DNA of 64,000 bases, taken from Sandaracinaceae bacterium. GTDB lineage: Bacteria > Myxococcota_A > Polyangia > Polyangiales > Houyiibacteriaceae. This document shows positions 1-9,083 of this stretch, in pieces; the stretch's first letter is position 1; every line of letters starts with the position of its first letter. A program made the translations under genes and the position numbers. The stretch lies in assembly GCA_020633055.1 (NCBI GenBank), contig JACKEJ010000008.1:62001-126000 (forward strand), written 5' to 3'. The notes below the pieces were generated by a model. That model made no database searches. It saw nothing but the letters and a program-made list of their open reading frames with translations, and was not told the DNA's origin.

Positions 1-576
1 GACCTCGACGCGCTGCGCAGCGAGGGGTTGGTGAACGCCATCGGCCTCAGCACGACGAGCGGCGCCATCGCGCTGACCGCGCTCGAGCAGGGCTTCGCCT
101 GCGCGGCGATGCCCTACAACGCGGTACAGACACACGCGGTGCGCGAGCTGGACGAGGCCTTCCCCGAGGTGGAGGGTGAGAGCCCACGCTGCGTGCTCGC
201 CCACTCCGCGCTGCTGCACGGGGTGCTCGCGGCGCGTGTGCCCGCGGGGCACGTCTACCCGCCCGGAGACCACCGACGCGACCGTTGGAGCGAAGAGGCG
301 CTGCGCTCGCGCCTCTACCACGCCCGCGCGCTCGGTGACCTCGTCAATCGACACACGGACGACTACCGCAAGCAGGCCACCCACATCCCAAACTTGGCGG
401 CGCTCGCGCTGCGCTTCGCCCTCTCGCACCCGCGCGTGGCCAGCGTGTGCATCGGGCCACGTGACGTGAAACACCTCTCCCTGCTCGTGGACGGGATCGC
501 CAAGGCAGAGCCGCTCACGCTGGACCCCAAAACCTTGGCCGAGGTCGAGACGCGGCTTGCCGCTGCTGGCGCCTGA
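1..576 (+). CDS. Aldo/keto reductase, C-terminal part (gene starts before the window)
   Basis: The frame is open from the first base, so this is the 3' part (191 residues) of a longer gene. The visible part has the typical second half of an aldo/keto reductase TIM barrel: the IGLS strand after a leader of the form LRSEGLVNAIGLS, the YNAVQTHAV strand, and the late IPNLAALALRFALSHPRV helix followed by SVCIGPRDVKHL, which in this family contributes to NAD(P)H binding. The catalytic Tyr/Asp/Lys/His tetrad lies in the missing N-terminal part, so activity and substrate cannot be judged. It ends 44 bases before the next gene on the same strand. Confidence 0.8.
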   Translation, partial: DLDALRSEGLVNAIGLSTTSGAIALTALEQGFACAAMPYNAVQTHAVRELDEAFPEVEGESPRCVLAHSALLHGVLAARVPAGHVYPPGDHRRDRWSEEALRSRLYHARALGDLVNRHTDDYRKQATHIPNLAALALRFALSHPRVASVCIGPRDVKHLSLLVDGIAKAEPLTLDPKTLAEVETRLAAAGA

Positions 577-620
577 CACGACCTGTGCAGCGCGGTCAGG
601 GCTGGTAGTCTCTCGGGGTC

Positions 621-1514
621 ATGTCGAATTGCACCTCTTGCGGCGCGGGGTTGGACTCCTCTGCGCGACAGTGCCTCTACTGTGGAACGGTCACCGCCTA
701 CGGGCTGGAGATGCAGCGCCGCGACGCAGAGCACGCGCGACAGCGAGAGCTCCAGCAGCACGCCTTCGACCTGCACAAAGCGGCCGGCCAGAAGAACCAG
801 GCATCGACCGTGCTGGACCAGAACGCCACCTACGCGCTGGTGACGAGCCTGATGGGCAGCCTGTGCTGCTGCTTCCCGGCCTCGATCGCCTCCATCGTGT
901 TGTTCTTCCGGGTGCGCTCCATCGCGCGCGAGCACGGGCTCGTGCTACCCACGCGGGCCATGGTGGCGCTGGTCATCTCCGTGCTCGGGCTGCTCGCGTC
1001 GGTGGGTGCCTACACGACATTCGTGCTCGAGCAGCGGGCGCACGAAGAACGGGTGGAGCGGCTGCGCGCTCAGCTCGCGGGGCCACGGGCGCAGCCCACC
1101 CTGGACCGCGTGACCGCCTGCGGCCTGGCGGAGCTGCACGTCCTCGAGAACGGGTTCGGAGGCACGGCGGGCATGTCCGTCAAGGACATCCTGTGCCCTG
1201 GGCACGTGACGCAGTCCGGCGAGACCGCCACGCTGGACGCGTTCCAGTTCCGGGCGGGCAGCACGACCGAGGCGCTGCGGGTGTGCCTCGCCCAGGCGCC
1301 GACGTGGAGCGTGCTGGGCTTCCGGCGCGCAGTGGCCTGCGACCAGCCGAGCGACCTCGAGCCGACGGCGACACCCGACGCCGGCCCCCCGGGCAGCGCC
1401 ACTCCGCCCACCTCTGGCGACGACGTCCCCAGCCCCGAGGGTGCCGGCAGGACGTCCGCCCTCGGGGCGCCGTCGGCCCCGGGCGAGGTCGACGAGGCCG
1501 CCGCCGTGAAGTGA
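621..1514 (+). CDS. Zinc-ribbon membrane protein (DUF4190-like)
   Basis: This is a 297-residue protein of unknown role. It begins with a small zinc ribbon (C4, C7, C18, C21), followed by a charged stretch and two hydrophobic segments at about residues 72-96 and 113-133, an arrangement resembling DUF4190 membrane proteins. A short coiled region (EQRAHEERVERLRAQL) follows, then a domain with two or three cysteines, and finally a low-complexity Pro/Thr/Ala-rich tail. The ribbon would be cytoplasmic and the C-terminal half may be exposed on the other side. The ATG at 621 is chosen because it is the first start that keeps the ribbon intact. No function can be assigned. Confidence 0.75.
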   Translation: MSNCTSCGAGLDSSARQCLYCGTVTAYGLEMQRRDAEHARQRELQQHAFDLHKAAGQKNQASTVLDQNATYALVTSLMGSLCCCFPASIASIVLFFRVRSIAREHGLVLPTRAMVALVISVLGLLASVGAYTTFVLEQRAHEERVERLRAQLAGPRAQPTLDRVTACGLAELHVLENGFGGTAGMSVKDILCPGHVTQSGETATLDAFQFRAGSTTEALRVCLAQAPTWSVLGFRRAVACDQPSDLEPTATPDAGPPGSATPPTSGDDVPSPEGAGRTSALGAPSAPGEVDEAAAVK

Positions 1515-1583
1515 TGCGGCGAGCGCGGGGGTCGCGCCGCGGGACGGTGGTGGGGGTGGCGATGCGGCTGGAGAGTCCGGCCG

Positions 1584-3233
1584 TCAATCATGCGCGAGCC
1601 GACACGCGAGCCCGTCCCCGAGCTCGCAGCCACGCTGGAAGTCTGCGCGAGAAGCCGCGTGATCGCCGAGGTGGTGGCGCGTCCCACCACGCTCACGATA
1701 CGCGCGGCCGTCCGCGGGATGGCGGGCGATGTACGCGTCCCACAGCGCCACGATCTCCGGCAGACGGCGCAGCCCGATCAGCGCCGTGTCGTAGTCGCGC
1801 GCGGCCTCGTAGCTGTCGGGCTCCGCCTCGACCCGCGCCGCGAGATGCTCGAGCGTCGGTCGCTCGGGGTCGTCTGGGCTGATGAGCTGATAGACCCACC
1901 AAGTGTGCAGCCGCTCCGCTGCCCGGTTGTTCGGTTCGAACATCAGCGCTGCGTCCAGGAGACGAAGCGCGCGAGCGCGTTGGTCGCGGGGCAACCCGTG
2001 CGCCCATGCAGCGAGGCACTGTGCCGCGTGAGAGGCCACGTCGTGGGCTCGTGCGCTAGCAGGGTCGAGGTAAAGGAAGGTGGTGGCCGCCTCCACCGCG
2101 CGCTCGGGGTCGTCGAGCGCTGCCAGCGCCATGTAGCGTGCGTGAAGGCCCAGATCACTCTGCGGCTTCAACCGCAACGTCGCGTCCGCATCCGCGAGCG
2201 CTTCGGAGTAGCGTCCCATGCCCAGATACAGATCCGCGCGGGTGTTGAAGAAGTACGCATGCTCACCCACGGCGAGGGCTTCGTTGCACGCCGAAAGCGC
2301 GCGCTCGTGCTCCTGGGCACGTGTTGCCACCGCGCAACGGTCCGCGTCCGCGAAGCCGGCCAGGAGCGCCAACGCCGGGTTGTCGGCCAGGTGCTCGCGC
2401 GCAGTCCGCACGAGCGCATCCATCGCCGCGTACGAGCCCCCCCAGCGGGGCGCGAGGAAGCGCATCTCGGTCTCGTAGGGAGTCAAGCAGTGCGGGCACT
2501 CCAGCTTGGCACGAGCGAGTGCAGAGGCCGCGGCCGCCACGTCTCCCTGCTCACGCGCCACGGAGTACAGCCCGAGCCAGGCTTGCACGTTGAACGCGTC
2601 GCGAGCGGCCCCAGCCTCGTAGTCGGCGCGGGCTCCCTGGAGAATGCGCTGGAAGCTCGCCCGCTGTTCGTCCGACACCGTGTTCTCGAACCCCGCGCCC
2701 CGGTGACGCCACGCGAGCGCCTGACGATGCGCCGCGCGCGCGAGGAGCGCGCCAGCGAAGTCTGGACGTGCCTGCACCCAGGCATCCAGCGGTTCGGTCA
2801 GGCGGGGGTCCGAGCTCCTGAAGGCGTCCTTCGCATCGGCCAGCCAGCGCTCCTTGCGCGCGTCCTCACGATATGCTGCGTCGATGGCCGCCAGATGGCG
2901 CTCGAGTTCATCGAAGCGACGCAGCCGCAACAGCGCTTGGAGGCCGATGGAGTCCACCCGCTGCAGCGGGTAGCCAAACGCATCCGTGCCCTCGCCTCCG
3001 ACCAGCGGCAGGGACTCGGGCGCAGGCCATGGAGGCAGCACGACGTAGGCTCCCGGGGGCGGGGCTTGAAGCCAACCCGGTGCGTCCGGGTTCTGCCCCG
3101 CGGGTGCCGCCGTCGGCACGAGTGACATCCCAGCATCCCGTAGCTGCCACCAGACCGCGCCCACGACGCCAACGCAGACCGTGGAGGTGAAGACCACGGC
3201 GATGACGACCTGCTTTGCTCCCCAACCGCTCAT
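1584..3233 (-). CDS. Membrane-anchored TPR protein
   Basis: A 549-residue protein with one N-terminal hydrophobic segment (about residues 6-28, VVIAVVFTSTVCVGVVGAVW), a Pro-rich linker, and then a long helical body made of tetratricopeptide-like units such as ALADADATLRLKPQSDLG, RALRLLDAALMFEPNNRAAE and ASRADFQRGCELGDG. TPR arrays are protein-protein scaffolds, so this is probably an anchored periplasmic or cytoplasmic scaffold. Translation could start upstream at 3335, but that would add a charged 34-residue leader before the membrane segment; the ATG at 3233 gives a normal signal anchor. It diverges from the DUF2505 gene across a 263-base gap in which I see no clear site. Confidence 0.75.
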   Translation of the reverse strand: MSGWGAKQVVIAVVFTSTVCVGVVGAVWWQLRDAGMSLVPTAAPAGQNPDAPGWLQAPPPGAYVVLPPWPAPESLPLVGGEGTDAFGYPLQRVDSIGLQALLRLRRFDELERHLAAIDAAYREDARKERWLADAKDAFRSSDPRLTEPLDAWVQARPDFAGALLARAAHRQALAWRHRGAGFENTVSDEQRASFQRILQGARADYEAGAARDAFNVQAWLGLYSVAREQGDVAAAASALARAKLECPHCLTPYETEMRFLAPRWGGSYAAMDALVRTAREHLADNPALALLAGFADADRCAVATRAQEHERALSACNEALAVGEHAYFFNTRADLYLGMGRYSEALADADATLRLKPQSDLGLHARYMALAALDDPERAVEAATTFLYLDPASARAHDVASHAAQCLAAWAHGLPRDQRARALRLLDAALMFEPNNRAAERLHTWWVYQLISPDDPERPTLEHLAARVEAEPDSYEAARDYDTALIGLRRLPEIVALWDAYIARHPADGRAYRERGGTRHHLGDHAASRADFQRGCELGDGLACRLAHD

Positions 3234-3496
3234 GGCCGGACTGTAGCCGAGGTTGGGTGCGTTCGGATCGACGAACGGTCGGCGCCGCTCGCGAGGTCCT
3301 CGACCGCGAACCGGGATGGGGTTCTTCGTGCCCAAGCGCTCGTCTCATGGTGTGCGTGGGCGCATCGTGGCGACGGCGAACACCCCCGAAGCCACGCGCG
3401 AGTAGAAGCGCTGGCGCGGCGGCGCACAGGAAGAGTAGCATCGCGGGCCGTGCGCCCGCGGGCGCGGCCCCCACCATCCCAGCGAGAGAGACCAAC

Positions 3497-3982
3497 GTGG
3501 CCAGTGTGACCTTCAAGTTCAAGCAAGACGTCGAGACCGTGTACGCCTTCGTCAGCGACCCTGACGCCGTGCGCAAGCGCTCCGAGGCGTTCGGCGACCG
3601 CGACATCCGCATCGACGTCAACGAGGCAGGTGGGACCAAGACCGTCAGCAACACGCGCCTCGTCACCGCCGACGTGCCGGCGTTCATGAAGAAGCTCTTC
3701 AACCCGACCAACACGGTCGTGGACAAGAAGGCCTGGCGCAGCGAGGGCGACAAGCGGGTCGGCAAGCTGGACGTGGACGTGCAGGGCACACCCACCGAGC
3801 TCCACGGCACCATCACCATCGCGCCGGCGGCCAGCGGCTGCACCTACACCGTGGACTTCAAGGGCACGGCCAAGGTGCCCCTCATCGGCAAGAAGATCGA
3901 GGCGTACGTCGAGGAGCAGTCCGAGAAGGGCATGCGCGAAGAGTTCGAGTACAACCAGAAGCAGCTCGACGCAGCGGGCTGA
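3497..3982 (+). CDS. DUF2505 domain protein
   Basis: A 161-residue protein matching the DUF2505 pattern: an N-terminal beta strand (VTFKFKQDVETVYAFVSDPD), a long curved sheet, and a C-terminal amphipathic helix (KIEAYVEEQSEKGMREEF). DUF2505 proteins have a START/SRPBCC-like fold expected to hold a hydrophobic ligand, but no ligand is known to me. The GTG at 3497 follows a GAGAGAG stretch and gives the usual family length; the frame remains open upstream to 3215 but that part lies in the divergent intergenic region. The sterol-desaturase-family gene begins 12 bases downstream, so the two are probably co-transcribed, which would fit a lipid-related role (inference). Confidence 0.75.
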   Translation: MASVTFKFKQDVETVYAFVSDPDAVRKRSEAFGDRDIRIDVNEAGGTKTVSNTRLVTADVPAFMKKLFNPTNTVVDKKAWRSEGDKRVGKLDVDVQGTPTELHGTITIAPAASGCTYTVDFKGTAKVPLIGKKIEAYVEEQSEKGMREEFEYNQKQLDAAG

Positions 3983-3994
3983 GGCGAGGCGCCC

Positions 3995-5320
3995 GTGAGC
4001 ACCGAACACGAGCAGGACGAGGACACGTCGCCCCCCGCCACGGCGGAAGGGGCCGGTCACGCGGGCTCGGGCGGAAGCGCAGCTGGCGAGCGCCCCACGG
4101 ACGGTGCGGCCTCGAGCGTCAGCGACGGCGGGCTCACGGGCATCTCGAGCCTCGCGTCGGCCCACGGCGCGCTCCAGACCGGGCGTGGCCTGGTGTCGGG
4201 CGTCATCGCGTTTTCGCTCGCGGTGCTCAGCCTGCTCGGGGTCATCGGCTTCCGCTTCCCGGCCTATCTGTCCACACCCGAGTTCCGCGCGGTCTACGAC
4301 GTGACCACGCTGCGCTACCTCATGGCGGGGGGCATGGTGCTCGCGGGCAGCATCTCCATCGTGAACGGCGTGCTCGGCCGCACGCGCTGGCTCGCCGCGT
4401 GGACCTTCGGCATCCTGGTGGTGGCCCAGCTGCTCGGCGGCCCCACCACGCCCATCCCGGACTTCCCGGACAACACGCCGTACCTGGGGCTCGACTTCCT
4501 CATCCTCGACCTGCTGGGCTCGACCATCGTGTTCGTGCTGATCGAGAAGGTCCGCCCGCTGCGCCGTGACCAGCCGGTGTTCCGCGCCGAGTGGCAGAAC
4601 GACCTGACCCACTTCTTCTTCAACCACCTGGTGGTCGGCTTCGTGCTGCTGGTGACCAACCGCGTCGTGCACGGCGGGCTGGGCTGGGCGGCCAACGACG
4701 GCGTGCAGGCGTTCATCAACGGCCTGCCGTTCGTGCTGCAGCTGTTCCTGGTGGTGCTGGTGGCGGACCTCATGCAGTACGGCGCGCACCGCGCCTACCA
4801 CGAGGTGGGCTTCCTCTGGCGCTTCCACGCCGTGCATCACAGCGCCAAGGACATGGACTGGCTGGCCGGCTCGCGGCAGCACATCCTCGAGCTGATCGCC
4901 ACGCGCATCCTGGTGCTGTCGCCCATCTTCCTGCTGGGCTTCTCGCAGCGCGTGATCGACGCCTACGTCATCATCGTGGGCTTCCAGGCAGTGTTCAACC
5001 ACTGCAACGTCAACGTCCGGCTCGGGCCACTGCGCTACATCCTGGTGACCCCGAACTTCCACCACTGGCACCACTCGCGCGACACCGAGGCCGTGGACAA
5101 GAACTACGCCGCGCACTTCGCGTTCTTGGACTACCTGTTCGGCACGGCGGTCACGGCGGACCGCGTGTGGCCCGACCGCTACGGCGTGATCGGCGACTAC
5201 ATCCCGGTGGGGTTCCTCAAGCAGCAGGCGTTCCCGTTCATCGGCAGCACCGAGAGCCGCGAGCGCCCCACGCTGCCCCCCGAGTCGCACACCTGGGCGC
5301 CGCCTCCGCCCGGTGAGTGA
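3995..5320 (+). CDS. Sterol desaturase / fatty acid hydroxylase superfamily protein
   Basis: A 441-residue integral membrane protein. After a hydrophilic Gly/Ala/Glu-rich leader of about 60 residues come several membrane helices and the histidine clusters that bind the di-iron centre in this superfamily: HRAYH, HAVHHS and, near the C-terminus, HHWHHS. Family members hydroxylate or desaturate sterols, fatty acids, carotenoids or sphingoid bases with O2; the substrate here is unknown. Start is GTG at 3995 behind GAGGCGAGG, 12 bases after the DUF2505 stop. The acidic leader is unusually long for the family. Converges with the caspase-like gene after 15 bases. Confidence 0.85.
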   Translation: MSTEHEQDEDTSPPATAEGAGHAGSGGSAAGERPTDGAASSVSDGGLTGISSLASAHGALQTGRGLVSGVIAFSLAVLSLLGVIGFRFPAYLSTPEFRAVYDVTTLRYLMAGGMVLAGSISIVNGVLGRTRWLAAWTFGILVVAQLLGGPTTPIPDFPDNTPYLGLDFLILDLLGSTIVFVLIEKVRPLRRDQPVFRAEWQNDLTHFFFNHLVVGFVLLVTNRVVHGGLGWAANDGVQAFINGLPFVLQLFLVVLVADLMQYGAHRAYHEVGFLWRFHAVHHSAKDMDWLAGSRQHILELIATRILVLSPIFLLGFSQRVIDAYVIIVGFQAVFNHCNVNVRLGPLRYILVTPNFHHWHHSRDTEAVDKNYAAHFAFLDYLFGTAVTADRVWPDRYGVIGDYIPVGFLKQQAFPFIGSTESRERPTLPPESHTWAPPPPGE

Positions 5321-5335
5321 ACGAGCCAGTTCCGA

Positions 5336-7075
5336 CTACTTCTGCGTGGTGAGCCCCAGTGAGCTGGCGAGGCTGCCCGCACTGGTCAGGGGCAGGTTGG
5401 GCATCGGGATGCGCTCGCCACCGGCCGTGCGGGGATAGGCCCACAGCACCTGGCCCCAGGCGACGCTGCCGCGCCGGATCACCACGTGCTGCCCCGCGTC
5501 CATGGCCTCGGCCGGGTTCATGAGGTCGTGGTCCAGCGCGAAGCCCGCGTGGACGTAGTCGCTCAGCTCGCCCGCGAAGAGGACTCCGTCCGAGGGGCGC
5601 GCGTCCGCTTCGCCCAGGACCCCGCGGCGCAGGTACCAGGACAGGTAGCCTCCGGCGAGGCGCGGCTGGGCCACGTCGCTCAGCGCGTCCTCCTCGGACG
5701 AGAACATCCCGATGCGGCCCGGACGGTCGATCAGGTCGTCCGCGAAGCCGCCGCTGTTGCAGGCGTCGAGGGCCACCAGCAGCGTCCCCGCGCGCAGGTC
5801 GTTCAGCGCCGCGGCCAGCTCGTCGTCGCGCAACTCACCGTCGCTGAGGATGAGGGTCTCGTCGAACGCGTCCAGCTCGTGCTTCGAGTCGGGGAGACGC
5901 GCGGTCTGGCCGCCGTGCCCGGAGTAGAAGATGACCACCACGTCCTCGGGGCGGGCCCGCTGCACCAGCGCGCGTGCGCCATTCAGGAACGCGTCACGGG
6001 TGACCTGCCCGTCGGTGAGCAGCACGTAGTCCGAGGGGCCCTGCAGGTGGCTGGCGGTGAAGGCCTGCGCGAGGAAGCGCGCGTCGTCGGCGCAGCCGTA
6101 CAGGTCGCCGCGCGCGCCGTACTGGGTGATGCCCGCGTAGAGGCCCAGCACGCGGCCACCGCCCTCGGGTCCGGCCACCCCATCGGGGCGTCCACCGTCG
6201 GCCAGCAGGCGCGGCGGTGGGCGCACGCTGCTGCGCACACGGAAGGGTCCGGCGCCCTGGTTGCCGTAGCTGGTGACCACCAGCTGGTAGGCGCCCGTCT
6301 GCGGCGCGACCAGCGTGATGGTGCTGTCGAGCGCGCGCTCGGTGCCGTCGGGCCCGGCGTCCTGCGCGTCGTCGTTGACCCAGCGCTGCCCGTTCGGGGC
6401 GATGACCGTCGCCACCGTGTCGAACGCGGTCGACGTCACGCGCACGCGCAGCACCGCGCCGGCCTCGGCACGGAAGTGGAGCGCGCGCCCGGGCAGCCCT
6501 GCGACGTTCGGGTTGCCCAGCAGCGACGGCGCGTCGGTGCCGAGCACGTAGGCGTCCCCCTGCCCGCCTGGTGGGCCCTCGCGCAGCTCGAGCTCGTAAG
6601 CGCCCAGCTCGCCTGCGGACACCGTGGTGGCGCGCAGCAGGTACTCACCCTCCACCTCGGCCACCACGTCGAGCGCGGCCTCGAGGTTCCCAGGGAAGGC
6701 GTCGTCGTTCACCACGCGCACGCCGTCGGGACCCACCAGCTCGAGCACGGAGTCCACCTGCGAGGAGCGCATGCGGATGTGCACGGCGCGCGTCGGGCTC
6801 AGCGTCAGGCGGTAGAGGTCGAAGCGCTGCCCGCCATCCTGCGCGGAGCTGCTGCTGGTGAGCTGCCCACGGTGCGTGCCCACGGCGAGAGGCATGGCGC
6901 GCGCCAGCTCCTGCTCGCGCGAGTCGGTCGTGGACGCGTCGATGGTGGCCCGTGGTGTCTCGCTCGGGACGGGCGTGGTGTGCGTCACGACCGGCGCGCA
7001 CGACACGGAGAGCAAGGCGGTCAGGGCGAGACCCGCGGTGCGCGGGGACGAGGCGAGGAGGCGGGGTAGAGGCAC
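5336..7075 (-). CDS. Caspase-like (peptidase C14) lipoprotein
   Basis: A 579-residue protein with a lipoprotein signal (LLSVSC, lipidated Cys about residue 26), two beta-rich segments of the pre-peptidase C-terminal type (about 60-165 and 175-285, each with a VNDDA motif), and a C-terminal caspase-like domain (about 305-530). The catalytic dyad is visible: His387 in YSGHGG and Cys439 in DACNSGG. Family C14 enzymes cleave after Arg, Lys or Asp; an acidic ELDAFDETL stretch between the dyad residues is typical. The lipid anchor suggests display on an envelope membrane rather than a cytoplasmic metacaspase. GTG at 7075 is chosen because it immediately precedes the signal peptide; the frame stays open antisense to the LysR gene. 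Confidence 0.85.
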   Translation of the reverse strand: MPLPRLLASSPRTAGLALTALLSVSCAPVVTHTTPVPSETPRATIDASTTDSREQELARAMPLAVGTHRGQLTSSSSAQDGGQRFDLYRLTLSPTRAVHIRMRSSQVDSVLELVGPDGVRVVNDDAFPGNLEAALDVVAEVEGEYLLRATTVSAGELGAYELELREGPPGGQGDAYVLGTDAPSLLGNPNVAGLPGRALHFRAEAGAVLRVRVTSTAFDTVATVIAPNGQRWVNDDAQDAGPDGTERALDSTITLVAPQTGAYQLVVTSYGNQGAGPFRVRSSVRPPPRLLADGGRPDGVAGPEGGGRVLGLYAGITQYGARGDLYGCADDARFLAQAFTASHLQGPSDYVLLTDGQVTRDAFLNGARALVQRARPEDVVVIFYSGHGGQTARLPDSKHELDAFDETLILSDGELRDDELAAALNDLRAGTLLVALDACNSGGFADDLIDRPGRIGMFSSEEDALSDVAQPRLAGGYLSWYLRRGVLGEADARPSDGVLFAGELSDYVHAGFALDHDLMNPAEAMDAGQHVVIRRGSVAWGQVLWAYPRTAGGERIPMPNLPLTSAGSLASSLGLTTQK

Positions 7076-7083
7076 GCCACACG

Positions 7084-7983
7084 CTACCGCACAACGGGGG
7101 TCGAGAGGTGTTCGGCCAGCGCGTCGAACACCACGCGGATGCGGCGGCTGGTGTGCAGCTCGCGGTGACACACCAGCCACATGGGCACGGGGATGGAAGG
7201 CAGGTCGGGGAACAAGCGGCGCACCCCGGGCTCGGCCATGCCCACGTCGTCCATCATTACGCACACGCCGAGGCCCCGCTTGCACAGCTCCCACTGCACG
7301 AAGTGGCTCGGCGTGGTGAGGATGAACTGCGCCGCGTCGACCGCGATGCCCAGCGCTTTGAACCCCTCGACCATGGTCGTAGACCGGTCGAAGGCGAAGA
7401 GGCCCGCGCGCGCCAGATCGGCGCTGCGCTCGAAGGGCCCCGCGCGCTCGATGTACGTGGGCGCCGCGTAGAAGTGCGCGGTGGTGTCGCGCAGCTTGCG
7501 CGCGAAGAGGTCCGGCTGGGTGGGCTGCACGTTGCGCACGGCGATGTCCGCCTCGCGCCGCTGGAGGTCGCGCACCTCGTTGGCCGCCACCAGCTCGAGC
7601 GTGATGCCTGGATGGGTCTCGCGCAGCTGGGCCACGACGGCCGGCAACAGGAACGCCGTGATGACCTCGCTGGCCGTGACGGTGACCGTGCCCTCGACGG
7701 ACTCGGACTGCCCCGCAGCGCTCAGCGACACGCGCATGGCCGCAGCCCCCATGGCCCGGACGTGCTCCACCAGCTCCACCCCCGTGACGGTGAGCTCGAG
7801 ACGTTGCCCCACCCGCTCGAAGAGCGTCACGCCCAGCGTCTCCTCGAGGGCCGCCACCTGCCGACCGAGCGTGGGCTGCGTCAGCCCGAGCGCCCGCGCC
7901 GCGGCCGAGAACGAGCCCTCCTCGGCCGTGACGAGGAAGGCGCGCGCCTGGTTCCAGTCGAAGGTCACCGCATGCCAGTCCAT
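7084..7983 (-). CDS. LysR-family transcriptional regulator
   Basis: A 299-residue LysR-type regulator. The winged helix-turn-helix occupies about residues 10-65 (FLVTAEEGSFSAAARALGL, TQPTLGRQVAALE), followed by the linker helix and a periplasmic-binding-protein-like effector domain containing the usual GLGVCVMMDD element. It is transcribed away from the dehydrogenase at 8083, with a 99-base shared upstream region, the standard layout in which a LysR protein controls both itself and the divergent gene. The inducer is unknown. Confidence 0.9.
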   Translation of the reverse strand: MDWHAVTFDWNQARAFLVTAEEGSFSAAARALGLTQPTLGRQVAALEETLGVTLFERVGQRLELTVTGVELVEHVRAMGAAAMRVSLSAAGQSESVEGTVTVTASEVITAFLLPAVVAQLRETHPGITLELVAANEVRDLQRREADIAVRNVQPTQPDLFARKLRDTTAHFYAAPTYIERAGPFERSADLARAGLFAFDRSTTMVEGFKALGIAVDAAQFILTTPSHFVQWELCKRGLGVCVMMDDVGMAEPGVRRLFPDLPSIPVPMWLVCHRELHTSRRIRVVFDALAEHLSTPVVR

Positions 7984-8003
7984 GCATTTTCGTATAGCAC
8001 GAC

Positions 8004-8017
8004 TGCCAATTTCGGCA
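8004..8017. promoter_or_regulatory. Inverted repeat in the LysR/dehydrogenase divergent region
   Basis: The intergenic region contains TGCC-N6-GGCA with an A/T-rich centre, in an otherwise less structured, AT-richer stretch between the two divergent start codons. LysR proteins bind short dyads with a conserved T and A; this is the best dyad here. It is a visual call only. Confidence 0.3.
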
Positions 8018-8082
8018 CTTAATCGCGCACGGTCGCATAGCTACAACCTACGGGTACCCACCACTTGCCAAAGGAACCCACC

Positions 8083-9063
8083 ATGCGCGCCGCCATCACC
8101 CCCAAGTACGGACCTCCCTCCATCCTCGAGCTGCGGGACCTCCCCGCCCCCGCGCTGGGGGCGAACGACGTGCTCGTCGAGGTGCGCGCCAGCATCGTCA
8201 GCGAGGGCGACCGACGCATCCGCTCGGCCGACTTCCCGGGCATGACCGCCGTGCCCGGCCGCCTCATGATGGGCGTCTTCGGGCCGCGCGCGCAGGTCGG
8301 AGGCACCATGTTCGCCGGGCGTGTCGTGGCCGCGGGCCGCGACGTCACCCGCTACGCCGTGGGCGACGACGTGTTCGGCAGCGCCCCGCACGGCGCCTAC
8401 GCCGAGCTGCTGTGCGTCCCGGAGGACGGCGCGATGGCGCGCATGCCCGCCGGTCTGACTCACGACGAGGCCGCAGCCATCCCCTATGGCGCCGGCACCG
8501 CGCACCACTTCCTGGTGGAGCTGGCGCGCCTGCAGCCCGGCGAGCGCGTGCTCGTCAACGGCGCGACGGGCGGCGTGGGCCGCTTCGCCGTGCAGCTGGC
8601 GAAGCACTTGGGCGCCGAGGTCACCGCCGTGTGCAGCCGCGCGCACCACGAGCTGGCGCGCGAGCTGGGCGCCGACCACGTGATCGACTACAAAACGACT
8701 GACTTCACGACCCACGGCGAGCGCTACGACATCATCTTCGACATCGCGGACTCCACCACCTTCGGCGCGTGCCGTGCCTCGCTCACGCCGCGCGGGCGCT
8801 ACCTGACGCTCTCGGTCAGCCTGCGCGTGTTGCTGCAGATGGCGTGGACGCGCGTCACCGGCGGACAGCGCGCGCTCGTGAGCGTGGCCCTCGGAGACCG
8901 TGAGCACATCGAGCAGCTGGCCGCGCTGGTGACCGAGGGGGCGTTCCGGCCGGTCATCGCCGCGCGCTTCCCGCTCGAGGAAATCGTGGCTGCGCATCAG
9001 GCGGCGGAGTCCGGGTCGCGCGCGGGGGCGGTGCTCGTGTCGATGATGGCGACCGCAGCTTAG
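8083..9063 (+). CDS. Zinc-independent alcohol dehydrogenase / quinone oxidoreductase family
   Basis: A 326-residue medium-chain dehydrogenase/reductase. It has the N-terminal GroES-like domain (VLVEVRASIVSEGDRRIRSAD, then GRVVAAG and YAVGDDVFG) and a Rossmann domain with the NAD(P) signature VNGATGGVGRFAVQLAKHLG. The cysteine and histidine ligands of catalytic zinc enzymes are absent, which places it with quinone oxidoreductases and reticulon-4-interacting-protein-like enzymes that reduce activated double bonds or quinones with NADPH. ATG at 8083 follows AAAGGA; a TTG further upstream is less likely. It is probably controlled by the divergent LysR gene. Confidence 0.85.
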   Translation: MRAAITPKYGPPSILELRDLPAPALGANDVLVEVRASIVSEGDRRIRSADFPGMTAVPGRLMMGVFGPRAQVGGTMFAGRVVAAGRDVTRYAVGDDVFGSAPHGAYAELLCVPEDGAMARMPAGLTHDEAAAIPYGAGTAHHFLVELARLQPGERVLVNGATGGVGRFAVQLAKHLGAEVTAVCSRAHHELARELGADHVIDYKTTDFTTHGERYDIIFDIADSTTFGACRASLTPRGRYLTLSVSLRVLLQMAWTRVTGGQRALVSVALGDREHIEQLAALVTEGAFRPVIAARFPLEEIVAAHQAAESGSRAGAVLVSMMATAA

Positions 9064-9083
9064 AGCAGCATCCAGGATCGCCG

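Noticed and set aside
557..1882. Open plus-strand frame overlapping the zinc-ribbon membrane protein
   Set aside because: Arg/Ala/Gly-rich translation without motifs, and it overlaps a better supported gene in another frame.
3230..5290. Very long open frame antisense to the DUF2505 and sterol-desaturase genes (minus strand), and a similar one at 11222-13375
   Set aside because: Such frames arise from GC-rich third positions. Their translations are compositionally biased, lack domains, and the opposite strand encodes recognised proteins.
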